A DNA stretch of 64,000 bases from Nephrocerus scutellatus (GCA_947095585.1 OX352763.1:19517462-19581461); one strand, 5' to 3'. Positions 37,031-48,802 are shown, counted from the stretch's first letter. The notes: generated by a model not told the origin, from the sequence alone. Made by a program: numbers and translations.

Positions 37031-37739
37031 GTATTGCTTTTTTCAATGAATCAGGGAGAATTCCGAGAAAATAATTTGAAACCGGCTACAAACGTGAGGA
37101 ATGTGATTTATTGTAAATCACATTTCTCCGATTTATTTCTTAATTTTAATAAAGGGCTTAGCCCACCTTATTGCCGTGGCGCAAGTCATTCAGGGAGTAT
37201 TCCCTTGGCAATAAGTTTAAATATAAAAAAAAAAAATTCAACAATTTATATGCAGTAAATAAATTAGGGTTAATATTCTGTTATCTTTTTTCTCTTTTGA
37301 ATAATAGGATTTCAAACGATCACATTTTGTGATACATGGTGTATTGCATATTTTGACAGAAAACATTCTTGATGAGCCCATTGTCAGTGTGTTACTGCGA
37401 CTGTAAGTCAATTCGATATAAACATTTGAGTGTATATATATCTACACATGCCAATAGTCACGATTTGCGTGTTTTAATATTGTTGTTATTTTTGACTGGG
37501 TTGACCAAAGGTGAGAAGAGGTTACGAAATCGTTTCGAAAGTGGCTTAGAACTTAAATGCACACTTCTTCAAGTAATGCGTCGTATATTTTTATTTGTGA
37601 GTGGTGACATATATTTCATACAAATTTTGTGATGGATGCTCAGTAAAATGTGGAACAATAATTAGAGTGTTCTTAGATCAAAGTTTGTTGCCTTTTGAGC
37701 TATTATCTGCTACATCAATTTTACAAAAAATAGCAAAAC

Positions 37740-38260
37740 CTGCTGTATTATTATTATCAAATGCCTTAGAAATATCGTGTGCAACAGCTTTGATTTCACC
37801 AAATTTATGTAGAGACCGGTTCCACTGTTCGGTGAGATATATGTACCATCAAATCACCAGTAGAACGTACGTAGCCCACGAAATCCGTACTACCGTTCAC
37901 TAAGAATTTCGTTGGTTTCAAGATACTTCATGAGCTGAAAATTGATTAGCGTTTCCATGACTTATAAGGAATTTGATGTATGTGCTATCGGTCGGTACGA
38001 AGAAGGAGACGACGGCTCGCCTTTTTTGGGTATAGGCTGGACAAAGGCTGTTTTCCTACTTCTCGGGAAGAGTCCAGAAGAATAGCTTACACAAATGGCA
38101 ATGCCAGCTTGGAAGAACACCTCTTCAGAACTAGTGTGGAAGTACCATCTGGCCCAGCGGATTGTGAGTTAGTTGTTTTTATCAAAAGGGATCAATGCCA
38201 ATTATAAGGGAGACTACAAGTTGATTATAGACTTGTGCTATTCGTTGCTGTATTTGTCAT
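37740..38260 (-). mobile_element. Jockey-type LINE fragment
   Basis: The reverse complement covers the same RT region as 49440-49790 (GGCTCGCCTTTTTTGGG, TTCTCGGGAAGAG, CATCTGGCCCAGCGGA; AAATGCCTTAGAAATATCG). Confidence 0.7.
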
Positions 38261-40150
38261 TTGTTTTGAATTGACTACAAAATCTGTTCGAAGTGCATTA
38301 GTATATTTTCTTTGCAAGTAATATCGGGAGTAGATATCTATTTATGTAAATATTCAGTATTCAGTGGTTACAAAAGAAAATTGCCCAAGTTGAAAAGTAA
38401 AGCTTTGAGTTGAAAGTTAATTACTTTGAAGTTTTAGTCTTGCTCTGACGAAAAGGAAAGCGGTTATTTTAGTTTGTCTGCATTTAAGTCGAAAGTACCG
38501 GTCAGATTATCAAACAAGCGTTTTAGAATAATACAGTTTTAAAACATTTTAAAAAACAGTTTATCTCGACTTAAGCGCAGTTTTTTCATACGGCCATCAT
38601 TCATTCTTTCTGTAAAAACTTGGTCTAGTTATTGGATGGAAATAAAGTGGTGCGTTTTTCGATCAATTTAGGATGCTGTCTTACAAAAAATATGTATCAA
38701 AAGTAATTGACAGTAATTGTAATTTTTGTCCGTCCCCGTAACAGATAAACAAAGGCAAAACTTAAAGCGTTCGCAATCGCAAATCATTACAATAAAACAT
38801 TAAGCTCAGCAAAAGCTACAAAGAATATAGCATAAATAAGAAAAAATAAAATATATATATTTTTACTCAACAACGACAGAAGGTTCAATGCATCACATAC
38901 GTCGCAAGAAGCTAAAGTGTATGGCCTCAGCTGACGCTGGCAAGCGCAATCGTCAATACTACTTGTTGACAATTATCTACTGCTTAGTAATTGAAGTATT
39001 TACCTGTTGCCTGATATTTTTCAATCACCTGAAAAAACTTCGAAGCGAACCGTAATCAGCTTATACCCGGTGTGTAGCACCCAAAGTGCTAGTCGCCGTA
39101 AGAACATTTCGTTGTTGCCTTTTGCCCATCAGTCTAAGCTCCATTTGCAGTTTAGTTCAGTAGGTGACTTCGAATCGATCGCGCTTTTGGATGGTACGAG
39201 TACTCGTACAGTAGAAAAGTGCAAAACTATCATTGCTCGTCCGTCAACATCGATGGCATAGCTATAACTATAAGGTAAGATGAATCGATAGGAACTCTGC
39301 CTGCTGTGTGTAATGATTTTGCATGCATTTTTCGTGCTTTTCATGATTCATTAGTTTTATCGGACAAAGCGAAATGCAAAAACAAAATACCATTTAAAAA
39401 AACACATTTGCCTGCACAATGACCAGAATTTGCTTATTTACCTAAATCACTAACAATTCACATTTGGACGTTTAGATCCCTCAGTTTATCAGTTTCTTTA
39501 TCACAGAAAGAGAAAAGGAAATTTGCATTGAAAGAAGATTCATGTAGACTGTAATTATTCAAATTTTGCGGTTTGTGTTTGTTTGTCAAATCAACCTTCT
39601 TCTATCGTTTCATCATTGAGAAAAGGAACTATGTCACCGACTGGTTACCGTGTTAGGTATTAGTCTGTAAAGTACATTAATTTATAGGCTTTCTTTTCTG
39701 AGTTCATACGGTGTAGGTAAGCTTTTGCTTTAAATGGATTGAATGAAAATATTAAAACAAATTCACTGTTTTTTAGTTTTGAGGCATACAGAAGGATTTT
39801 CTGGTTGTATGAGTTCATTGTTTTTTTTTTTTTAATTTGCCGCCATTTATATTTGTAACTTGAATATGTCATGAGATTTGTCTGATAAGCAAGTACAAGT
39901 GTTCCATTTAGTAAACATGCGCTTATTGTTTGTGTAAGTATGGTAGAAGTTTGTAGAAAATCCCATTTAGATTGTGGAAGAGAAAAAAATCCAATCTGAC
40001 TACATATTTGAAAAGTTATCATGCAATGTAAAAAGAGTAGTAATAATTTAAAATTGAAGTAGGAGAAGAAGAAACCAAACATGATATCGTAGCGAGTGTT
40101 AGCTCTGAAGACAAAATTGTAGCTCTTCCTAATGTTCCTGAAGGTGAAAC
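38261..40150. other. mostly featureless sequence upstream of Nost
   Basis: Apart from the candidate 5' exon at 39007-39274, this is AT-rich. A 140-codon - strand frame (40082-39660) is AT-driven (Phe, Leu, Lys) and probably chance. Confidence 0.4.
39007..39274 (+). promoter_or_regulatory. candidate 5' exon upstream of Nost
   Basis: This segment has mixed composition, an open frame of 84 codons without a good ATG, initiator-like TCAGTC (39129) and TTCAGTAGG (39157), and a strong donor AAG|GTAAGA at 39275. The open frame ends before the donor, so if transcribed it is more likely leader than coding. It lies 3.4 kb before the Nost start. Confidence 0.25.
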
Positions 40151-40153
40151 AAC

Positions 40154-40438
40154 TGCTATATTGCTTTCAACAAGAAAATAAAAATTACAACAACAAACAC
40201 ATTGGATAGAACAGAAAGTGGTTAAGCGTTAACCAAAAAAATGTGGTTAAGAAATATTTAACCAAATTTTTATTTATAATTCTCACCACCAGAGTCGACT
40301 TTTAAAAATTATATATGGATAAGTTGGCAAACACATGAAACAAAAAATTTACCAAAATTTGGTTAGTATTTGCTGTTGCTTTAATCAGCCGTTAACCACA
40401 AAAAATACCTAACTCATTTTGTTGAAAGCAATATAGCA
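40154..40438. mobile_element. MITE with 20-bp perfect inverted ends
   Basis: The left end TGCTATATTGCTTTCAACAA (40154-40173) is exactly repeated inverted at 40419-40438. Both sides are flanked by AAC (40151-40153 and 40439-40441), a possible 3-bp target duplication. The 285-bp AT-rich interior has several GGTTAA/TTAACC motifs and no coding capacity. Confidence 0.8.
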
Positions 40439-40962
40439 AACATCGCCTTGTCATCACGTTGTACAGTGCCTTATATTTTTTCATTTGTTTAACTTTTTTC
40501 TTCCGTTTATCAGGAAATCTTACCAGTAAATCTATTTTTTTAGCTAAATGTTATTCGAAATCGGCTTCTCGTAGTCCTTATAATGGACTATTGATAAATC
40601 TTTTCGTTATTAGTTTTTATTTTGTCCTAGCTTGTTCTACCCTATTGTATAAAGCTAACTATAGTGAAGTTATGTGGTAACTAAAACTGGAAGCTAACAA
40701 GATGTAAACCACATAACCACTATAAATAATTGAAACAAATTGAAGATTCAGACTGTGCAATTGACTCTTGAGTGTCACATAAGTCTGTCAGCCGGAACTT
40801 GTTCCAACAATAGAAAACATACGGGACTTATCGATCGACTTTCGAATCCAAAGCGACTCAGAATACGAAATATTCCGAGACCTACGGAGTAAGTGCTAGT
40901 TAAAGACGGCCTAAGTAGTTCTCACCGTATACTTAGACTACAGGAATTGATTATATATATAA

Positions 40963-41442
40963 CTAGCTGATATTCCCGGATTTTTCCGGATGCCCACACC
41001 CAAGCCACAACTGGCCACCCTTCCACCCTGAGTAGTTCTCACCGTATACTTAGACTACAGGAATTTATACATAAAGTTATCGCCCATTGGTCGAAATTCG
41101 ACCGTCTCTCTGTACTCCTCCACACGGTCACTGATCCGCCCCACCAACCAACCAACCACTCCCCCACCCTACACCACCCATCCCCAACCACCCAACAACC
41201 TCACTCAACCCTTCCACCACTGTATTTCTGTTCTATCAAAAATTTGAACGTTGAACTCTTAGCAACTGCTCTACACGCTTAAATGAACGATAAAAGATAA
41301 CTTTTTGTGTCCAATTTTTTTTTATTGATACCACTAAAGCTCATCAATAGCTACAAAAAAAAAGAAAAAACAAGAAAATCGGTTGACAAACAGAGGAGAA
41401 AATGGTTCTTAACTGTTTTGCCTATGCCTATTTATATATAGA
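40963..41442 (-). mobile_element. Helitron, reverse orientation, 480 bp
   Basis: Reads from GA (41441-41442, the TC start on the - strand with TCTATATATAAA) to CTAG (40963-40966), flanked by T and A as expected. A stem-loop CCGGA-TTTT-TCCGG lies 10 bp inside the 3' end. Contains a block of about 35 bp (41030-41063) identical to flanking DNA at 40914-40948. The 41120-41220 part is almost free of G. Confidence 0.65.
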
Positions 41443-41447
41443 TATAA

Positions 41448-42100
41448 CTAGCTGATATTCCCGGATTTTTCCGGATGCCCACACTCAAGCCACAACTGAC
41501 CACCCTTCCACCACTGACCACAAAACCGTGGCCTAAAATCTCTGACGCTGAAATCCCACCAAATCCAATCCCCTACTACCCAAACCAATTGACCCTTTTC
41601 TTTCCTTTTCACACTGGCCTCAGCTGACCAGCCACTGACTGTAGCCTATAATCAAAATAATCAACATCAAAATTAAACCTCGTTATACTACGTATAACGT
41701 ATAACGTATACCCCTGCTACTCCAACCCAAATGACCACCCCATCTTACCTCTTCCCAATACTGGCCAAACAAGCCTACCCAACACTGACCCAAATCTGTA
41801 ACCTATAACACCCGGAGAAAAAACCCGGTACAATGTTGATGAAAACCTGAGCAAAATCGGTCTACTAGTTTCCAAGATTAGCGTTTTGAAAGTGTAAACT
41901 TACCTCTTTACGATAAATAGTAATGACCCAAAAACCATAGCCTATATCATCTGGGACAAAAACCCTTTTCAATGGTGAAAACCTGATAAAAATCGGATTA
42001 TCTGAAATAATAGGCGTTGGTTGCCCCACCACCATGCCACCTTTCGGAAAACGTTTGCATTAAGAATGTTAACTGCATTTAAACAAACAAACAGCGAAAG
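41448..42100 (-). mobile_element. second Helitron in tandem, 5' end unclear
   Basis: CTAG at 41448-41451 with the same stem-loop and the same following 60 bp as the neighbour, only 5 bp (TATAA) away. The interior holds AAAACCTGAGCAAAATCGG and GTGAAAACCTGATAAAAATC, diverged repeats typical of such elements. I see no clear TCTATATA end, so the right border is a guess. Confidence 0.5.
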
Positions 42101-42471
42101 TTTCAGTTCACTGAGATGGATAGTTTTTGAGTTTTGCGAAAACAAAGCAAACGCTTCCCTGTATAGTATGAAGTTTGGAATTTGAAATTGAATATGAAAT
42201 ACAATACAGTGCTATTTAATCTATTTTTATAAAAAAAATATTAATAATAGAATAAATTATAATTTCGGGATAATTTTTTTTAGTTCAATGTTCCATTTCG
42301 AGGATCCTGTGTATGTGCACCTGTTGCACCTATCTAGCTACGGCGCTGATCTTAGATATTTTCCGCTGTTCTATACTGTATATAGCATAGGCACGTTCGT
42401 CTTTGGGTTAGGGTTGGAATGTTCTCATGTTGTACAAATCATATTTGCAATTTTTATTGCATGTTTTTCAG

Positions 42472-42692
42472 AATAATTTTGTTTTGATTTTCTTATGCAT
42501 TATAATCGTTGACAAACAACAAACAAAATTGGGTGTTCTGGTTAAAATTTAGATTCAAAAGTTACACAAAAAGCCAAAGTGAAATATTTTACTAGGAAAT
42601 GATCATTCTCATACATAGGTAAAAATCAATGCCAATTCTCAACAGCAATTAGTCCAGAAATTGGACTTCAAAAGACATCACCCATATACTCG
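42472..42692 (+). promoter_or_regulatory. Nost: probable 5' UTR part of the Nost coding exon, with 3' splice site
   Basis: A good branch-to-acceptor context (GCATGTTTTTCAG, AG at 42470-42471) sits 221 bp before the start codon. An in-frame TGA near 42601 shows the frame does not extend further upstream. I infer that this segment is transcribed leader spliced to a distant first exon. Confidence 0.45.
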
Positions 42693-44387
42693 ATGGATTA
42701 CACGATGAACAAACTTAGATCAGCAAAGTACAAATCAAACTCGGACGTCGGTAGCAATAATGGCCTATTTACAAAAATTACCAAACGTTACTCAACCTTT
42801 AGCAGTAAAATTATTAAACGGCAATCGCCTGGAAGAAAGAGTACATCTCCAAAGAAACTAATCTCAGCCAGTTATAATATGACGGGATCGCATTCGGATG
42901 ATCATCGTTTGGAAATCGGTGCTCCTGTGCTCATTTCAACGACAACAATTGATACAGATCGATTGGATGTAACGGAAGCTCGATTAAAGTCAATTGGTGG
43001 TGGAATTGCAGTCAATTTACCCGCCCAATCCACCACAAATACTCATTCGTCAAGTAGTGAGAATGAAGTTTTCGTCGATGCGTTAAGTTCGATACAGAAC
43101 ACAGAGGCGGAGGAGGAAGATAATGGTGACGAAAGAAGAAATTTCCATTTGACACCAACATTTTCAACACCTGCAGCGAATCAAAAAGCTCGTGCAGCAA
43201 AGGAATGTTCACCTCAATCAAATGACACAACCACTTCAAATGAAAGTGACCGCCTACCGCAACCTTCACAAATGGAACACTATTACGAAACACCAAGATC
43301 GAAGAGACCCAAATCGAAACTTCTCAACAAGAAACAACAATCAAAATCCGCCCAAAATCTACATCGGTCAGAGTTAAGGGTGTTTCTGCAGAAGGCACCG
43401 TCCATGGAACTCGATATGAGTCTAACAACTGCAGATCTGGAGAATTGCCATGATCTACCGAAGTTAGGAGAATTGCTTTATGTCTCCAAAGCTAGCTTAG
43501 CCGATATCGATGATGACCGCGATGCTGACAAGGAGAATTCGTCGCCATCAGTAATTATTGTTGCTCAAAGTAAAAGCGAACCCAATACACCATTTTGCCC
43601 TGAGAAGATTATCGGTGGGGGCTTTGCGCAGCAGCAACACTTTAAGAGTGTCGACTCACTCAGCTATAATTCTAATGGAAAGCGACGGAGCGTGGTATTC
43701 TCAAGCGACACGTGTGTCAGCCACATGGATCGAGGATCAAAGGACAGTGTAGTCGGACACAGTTCTATCGAGGACTTTGATTTGAAATCTGTCAGTTGCC
43801 AAAGCTTGAATGCCCAAAATCTATTTCTATCAATTGACGAACTGAACGAGATAACTCGCCAAATAAACGAATCGGAGGAGTTTAACAAGGAAATCGACCT
43901 GGAGTATTGCACTCATCGAGACAATCTGAAACCGAGCGAGAGAAGGATCACTCTGCTGAAGAATAAGAACTCTCGCCTGATAAGTTTTAATAACAACAAA
44001 GAAAAGATCAAGAAAAGCTGGAGTGGAGTCAAACACTGGATTGGCGAAGAAAGTACACGTTTCAAAGAAGTTGTCGCAAAGCAGGCAGCAATGCAAAGGG
44101 TCGGTGCAAGGGATAATTTTAGTAGTCCCGAAGGCCGAAGTTCACCAGTGCCCGGAACAGTGACGCTACGCCGTAGACGTGGTGGTGAATCAAATGAGAA
44201 ATACGAATCGGAGTCGATGCTTGCATCTTCGTTGTTCTTGCCGCAAAGTGTTGCCACCAGTCCACCGACGGAAATTGACGGAATAACTGTAGAGGGTGAG
44301 CGCGATGATTTGGAATCATCCTTCTCCGATACACACGATGATGTTTCGCCTTTTGCGAAGCGAGCCAAACTCAAAGAGAGAAGTGAG
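42693..44387 (+). CDS. Nost: Nost first coding exon, 565-codon N-terminal extension
   Basis: One uninterrupted reading frame of 565 codons ends at donor GAG|GTGAGA in phase 0. Composition is rich in Ser, Asn, Asp and Lys with basic patches near the N terminus (KITKRYSTFSSKIIKRQ) and no recognisable domain. The last part (about 440-565) includes a lysine-rich segment, then acidic and serine-rich segments. Vertebrate Nostrin starts almost directly at the F-BAR domain, so this block is extra. Reading through the donor gives a stop 9 codons later (44412-44414), so an unspliced read-through would make a short protein without F-BAR. Confidence 0.85.
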
Positions 44388-47300
44388 GTGAGATTAAGTG
44401 TCGAGTGCGAATAAGTTGTAGTCAGAAATTCCAAACATTTTGGACTTTTATTCTCCAATTTCGTTTTAATTATTTATTTTATTCGACAGTAGAGTTAATT
44501 GTACTTCTTTTTCAATTCCAGGGCCAAAATGGTTTTGAAGAGCTCCGGCGATACATCAAGCAAGGTGGCGATTTCGGCAAAGAACTCATAGTATTACTTC
44601 AAGAAAGGTAAATATCAATAAAACTCTTTTAAAAAAAAACATAAGATTTATAATAATTATCCTCTTCACAGAGTGGAGTCAGAACAATTGTACTCGAAGT
44701 CACTTTCGAAAATGGCGACTAAATTAAATAAGGCATGCCGAGAACTTCCCGGCAGCATTGCCGAAGCCTGGCGTGGAGTTGCAACGGAAATGGAAAGTCG
44801 CAGTGATATACATAGGCAGCTGTCTGCGTCGCTGACAGATGAAATTGTAAAGCCTCTCAAGATACTTATTGAAAACCATCACAAAACGAGGAAATCGGTA
44901 ACACATTCAGAGTCTTGTAGTTGTCCCAATGGGCTATAACATTTATATGTTGTTGTTATATATTTTTAGGTGGAAAATAACGTTGACAAAAGTGCTCGGC
45001 TTCTAACCGAATGGCGGATCAGCGAAGCCAAAGCTAAGAAATCATCACACACAGCTGCCAGAGAGAACGAAAAGCTACAAGACGCAATGCTCGATGTACG
45101 AATACAGAAATCTCCGTCCATAGCGCTCTTGCATCAAGGACCCAATAAAGTTGCCGCCGAGAAGGAATTGAAATCAGCTGAGAAGGACTGCGCCAAACTG
45201 GACAATAAGCGACGCAAAGCCGAAGAGTCAGTTAAACGGGCCGACGTCGAATACTACACCCTGTGCGTTCGAGCTGAGAGAGCACGAGTTGATTGGGAAA
45301 TGTCTGTTCTGCGAGGTTCGTCACTTCTTCAGAATATCGAAAATCAAAGATTGTCAAACATGAAGACGTTCGTATCGAATTATGTGGGACTAACGGCAAA
45401 TATGAATCCGATTCTCGAGGGACTTACTCAGCATCTGACACCGCAAATTGAGGCATGCAATGTGCAGAAAGATTTGGCAGTCATTAAGAATATCCGACGT
45501 ATCTCAGAGGGACCAAGTGAACAGCTCCTGCCGGATTTCTACTGCGAGCACACGACACTCGCCATGAATCGTGAGAGACGAAAGCAAGCGCTCGTAAAAC
45601 TGCTGCAATTGGTTAAGACCGATTTGGATCGGGAACGTCGATCACGCAATGGCCTTAAAGGCCTATCTCAGTCACTAAATAATCAGGAACATCAAAACAT
45701 CACGGACAAATTGTATCATGTAAGTCTGATGCTTGATTATTACTAACTGGACAACAATAAGAGAAATCGACCCTATTACTTGATTACTACTTGCAGATTC
45801 GATCAATGCTCACGTATTTGGAAGGTGCACGATTTAAAATACATTCAGCTCTCCTCGAATTGGATCACAAGCCGAGAAGTTCACATCCACTGGCGCAGCA
45901 TATTCAGGTGGGTGACCAACTTATCGTGACTAACATACTTGTACATCATACTACCTATGTGTGTTTCTGATAGTATTCGACATTGTTTGGGTCACATAAA
46001 ATTAATTTTTACTCTGCCCATTTGATTTGCTTGTCTTATTACAACAATAGCCACCTGCAAATGCATTGTAGAATGCATTTTATTCTGATTTTGTTATTTG
46101 CGTATATCTAGCGATTTAAACGAAAAAAGGCAGAAACAGCTTCCTTGGCCAGAAAGAACCATCTACGGTTTACCGTACTCCTTAGTACGATAGAAGTTTC
46201 TGATAATAAACAACTGTTGAAAACATTTCAAATAACTCAACATTTTAATGCAATTTTGAGTAGAATGGTTTTCAAGGGTGGAGGGCTGCACGAATTCGCT
46301 CGAATTCCAACAAAAATGCTTCTTCACCAAAACACCGTTTAAGCTTTTTAGCTCGATTCAACCATAAAAACGCACTATGCACTATGTCAGCAATAGCCCA
46401 TGCAGACGTTCCTTCCATTGTCTATTTTCGTAACTCCAATTTTTTATTATTAAATTTTTTTTAATTTCGGGTCCGTGTTTGTTTGTCGCCAAATCTTATC
46501 ACCAACGGAAGCGGCTGCCTTATCTATTTTGCGAAATTCTTCCTGCATTAGGCCAAAGCCTACGCCGCAAAATGGTTCTGGACCTACCGGCGGAGGTTCT
46601 GCCCCTTTATTTGCGACCCTTTCCGCTGCTTCGTTGTCGGTGGCTATGCCGATGTGTCCCGACACCCAGTACAAACGTACCCTGTTGACTTCGCCTTGCA
46701 CTCCTCCACTAGTTTTGACGTTATGTTGAATGCATACAGGGCCCTTAGCACAGTTTGGCTGTCTGTGATGATGGCTATTTGCTGCTTCATGTAGTTTATT
46801 TCCAGATTAAAGTTCTTTCGATGGTATGTACTTCTGCCTGGAATATGCGTGGGTACTGCCCCATTACTTAAGAGAACTAGGTTCTTAGCCCATGGACTCC
46901 TGCACCCGTGCCTTTTGCTTTCTTTAATTCATCCGTAAACCAGTTTATGGCTCCCGGATGTATCTGATAGTCATTTTCAGACCCGAATTCCTTCTTGACT
47001 TGACTTGACAAAGTTCTTCTTGAATTTAAGCTTTTGCACCTACATATCACACGGCATGCTAGCTAAAGGAAGCTGTTTGGCAAGTGATTCTACTATTTCT
47101 CTTGCTTTGCGCTCCGTGAAGTAGCCTATCTTGCTCAAGCGTAACTTAGTTTCCTTAGATTTGCTCTCTACCACTATGTGTAGTGGGATTAGCCCAAGGA
47201 TTGCCTCCATGCCCGCTGTGGCGCAGGTTCTCATGGCCCCTCTGCGCTTTTTCCAATTCCCTTCTTGTGGTGCTTATCTTGGTCCTATTCGTCCATGGCA

Positions 47301-48270
47301 CTGCTTCGTAGGTGATCATTGAAATAACTATCATGGTGTACATCCAGTGCATTATTTTAGAACTAACTCCACTTCTCTGCTGCATTTTTTTATTTTGTCT
47401 TTTCGCTTTTTCCATGTTAATCAGTGGATATCAGAAATCAGGATAGCAGTATATACTTTATTCTATCTTAAATTCAAAACATTACAATAAAATAAAATAT
47501 TTTCATCGTTACAGATCACCAGAGATCGTACTGGTCTTCAGCAAAGCATCTTGAAGGTTCCACTTTGGTTAAAAAATAACGACAGAGCGAACAGTGCTGA
47601 TGATTCATTGAGGGAAAATGAGTACGACAACGTGTCGCAGATCACAACGACCAATGGCACTTGCTCGGATACGAAAAGTAACATTATCATTAAGCATTTC
47701 GACAAGAATTTCAATCGCAGCAAAAGCAACCTCGAAACAATTAGCAATAGCGGAACGCAGATATGTGTCAGCGACAAAGCAAGCACAATACCAGCAACAT
47801 TGGAAAGTTTCGATCGTGGGATAGCCGATGGAGGTTCCAACCAACCAGATTCTGATTTTGATGAGTTCAGTTCGCAGGAGGACGATGAGGAACAGGTGTC
47901 AGCGATTCATCAAGACGGCGACAGCAAAGTCATAGTGAATCAGAATACATTGCCAGTAGTTTTAAATGGCACAATTACGAGCAATGGCTGTACCGATCTC
48001 CATCAGTTCGTTGGTGATACGGACGAAGGTCATGTTGAGGGCGAAGTAACACCGACCAATACATACGGTAACACCTGCAATAGTAATTCGGTAGTTCTAA
48101 GTAGATGTAAGGCACTGTACAGCTATACACCAAAACTATATGACGAACTGGAATTAATCCCTGGCGACATAATTGAAGTTCATGCTAAGCAAGAGGATGG
48201 CTGGTGGCTAGGAGCATTGCGGAATCATGTTGGAATATTCCCGGCGACGTACGTTGAGGAATTTGTTTGA
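42693..48270 (+). CDS. Nost: Nostrin orthologue (F-BAR, HR1, SH3 adaptor), six coding exons
   Basis: Coding exons: 42693-44387, 44522-44607, 44672-44897, 44970-45719, 45797-45907 and 47515-48270. All have GT-AG borders and phases that join without a break (0, 2, 0, 0, 0), giving about 1207 codons. Residues 1-565 are a Ser/Thr/Asp-rich, apparently disordered extension. F-BAR starts at about 566 (GQNGFEELRRYIKQGGDFG) and runs to about 820. An HR1-like coiled coil lies at about 870-950 (RERRKQALVKLL; ALLELDHKP). The C terminus is an SH3 domain (about 1154-1207: ALYSY, GWWLGAL, GIFPATYVEEF). This domain order and the F-BAR sequence match Nostrin rather than CIP4/Toca. Nostrin family proteins bind curved membrane and recruit actin and endocytic partners through SH3. 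The start is the first Met after an in-frame TGA near 42601. A strong acceptor at 42470-42471 implies upstream 5' UTR exons. The last intron (45908-47514) carries an antisense LINE fragment. I am sure of the family; the long N-terminal exon may be isoform-specific. Confidence 0.92.
44522..45719 (+). CDS. Nost: Nost F-BAR exons
   Basis: Three exons (44522-44607, 44672-44897, 44970-45719) separated by 64- and 72-bp introns encode the F-BAR helices. These include RVESEQLYSKSLSKMATKL and the conserved EAW and IKPLK-like positions (AEAWRGVATEM, DEIVKPLKILIENHHKTRKS). The third exon ends with the region leading into HR1 (PDFYCEHTTLAMNRERRKQ). Splice sites: AAAG|GTAAAT, TTCACAG|AG, TCG|GTAACA, TTTTTAG|GTG, CAT|GTAAGT. 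Confidence 0.9.
46450..47420 (-). mobile_element. R1/LOA-type LINE fragment inside the last Nost intron
   Basis: Antisense to Nost. From 47420 downward: RT thumb (HWMYTMIVISMITYEAVPW; RTKISTTRRELEKAQR), LRLSKIGYFTERKAREIVES, then an RNase H segment VRLYWVSGHIGIATDNEAAE. Frameshifts between blocks. Sister copy at 7885-8620. Confidence 0.75.
47515..48270 (+). CDS. Nost: Nost terminal exon with SH3 domain
   Basis: Acceptor CATCGTTACAG|ATC is followed by 251 codons and TGA. The first 20 residues finish the HR1 region. They are followed by about 175 residues of acidic, Ser/Asn-rich linker and then an SH3 fold with the ALYSY, acidic ELELIPGD, WW and FPATYVEEF signatures. The protein ends four residues after the last SH3 strand. 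Confidence 0.9.
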   Translation: MTRDRTGLQQSILKVPLWLKNNDRANSADDSLRENEYDNVSQITTTNGTCSDTKSNIIIKHFDKNFNRSKSNLETISNSGTQICVSDKASTIPATLESFDRGIADGGSNQPDSDFDEFSSQEDDEEQVSAIHQDGDSKVIVNQNTLPVVLNGTITSNGCTDLHQFVGDTDEGHVEGEVTPTNTYGNTCNSNSVVLSRCKALYSYTPKLYDELELIPGDIIEVHAKQEDGWWLGALRNHVGIFPATYVEEFV

Positions 48271-48802
48271 GAATTGCACTTGCAGTGTGAATGATGTGCT
48301 TTAAAACATTCTGCTGTAGTCGATAGGATAAAATGTTTAGAAACTTTTCTTATCCAAATCGTAAATGATTGTCTTCCAATGACTACTGCCAGCCATGAAC
48401 ATGTTTATTTGTTAGTAGTTGCAAAGTTGGATCTGATATCCGCTGTGCACTGTATAAAATGAAAATCACCCTTTTCTTTAGGTTTAAGATCGTTTCCACC
48501 CTTTCTAATTTATGTCCCTTGTTATATTTTTTGTTCTTGTAAAATTCTATTTTTTGTATAAAATTCGAAAGCCTTGTGTGAGCGCAACAGTCATCTTTTA
48601 TCAGATGTTGTTAATAATTATCTTGTTCTATGATATTATTTTGCTGCTTCTGATTTATTTAAGGTAAATAAACTTAAAATATCAAAACGACGTGTTATGA
48701 CAATGAAGCTTTTATGAATATCACAAACGTATACATCAGATCAATGATAAACATCAATAACAATTATTCAGTATGTGAATCATGTAAAAATAATAGAATA
48801 AA
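48271..48802 (+). other. Nost: Nost 3' UTR with poly(A) signals
   Basis: The AT-rich stretch after the stop contains canonical AATAAA hexamers at 48667-48672 and 48797-48802, about 400 and 530 bp downstream. Either could define the transcript end. Confidence 0.5.

Noticed and set aside
39660..40082. 140-codon - strand frame
   Set aside because: Composition is AT-driven (Phe, Leu, Lys, Ile). No domain, splice or promoter support.
43012..44458. Several long - strand frames opposite the large Nost exon
   Set aside because: They are antisense shadows of a coding exon with strong codon bias and carry no family signature.
42693..48270. Assignment to CIP4/Toca-1 rather than Nostrin
   Set aside because: The domain order is shared, but the F-BAR start, the HR1 region and the SH3 sequence fit Nostrin better.
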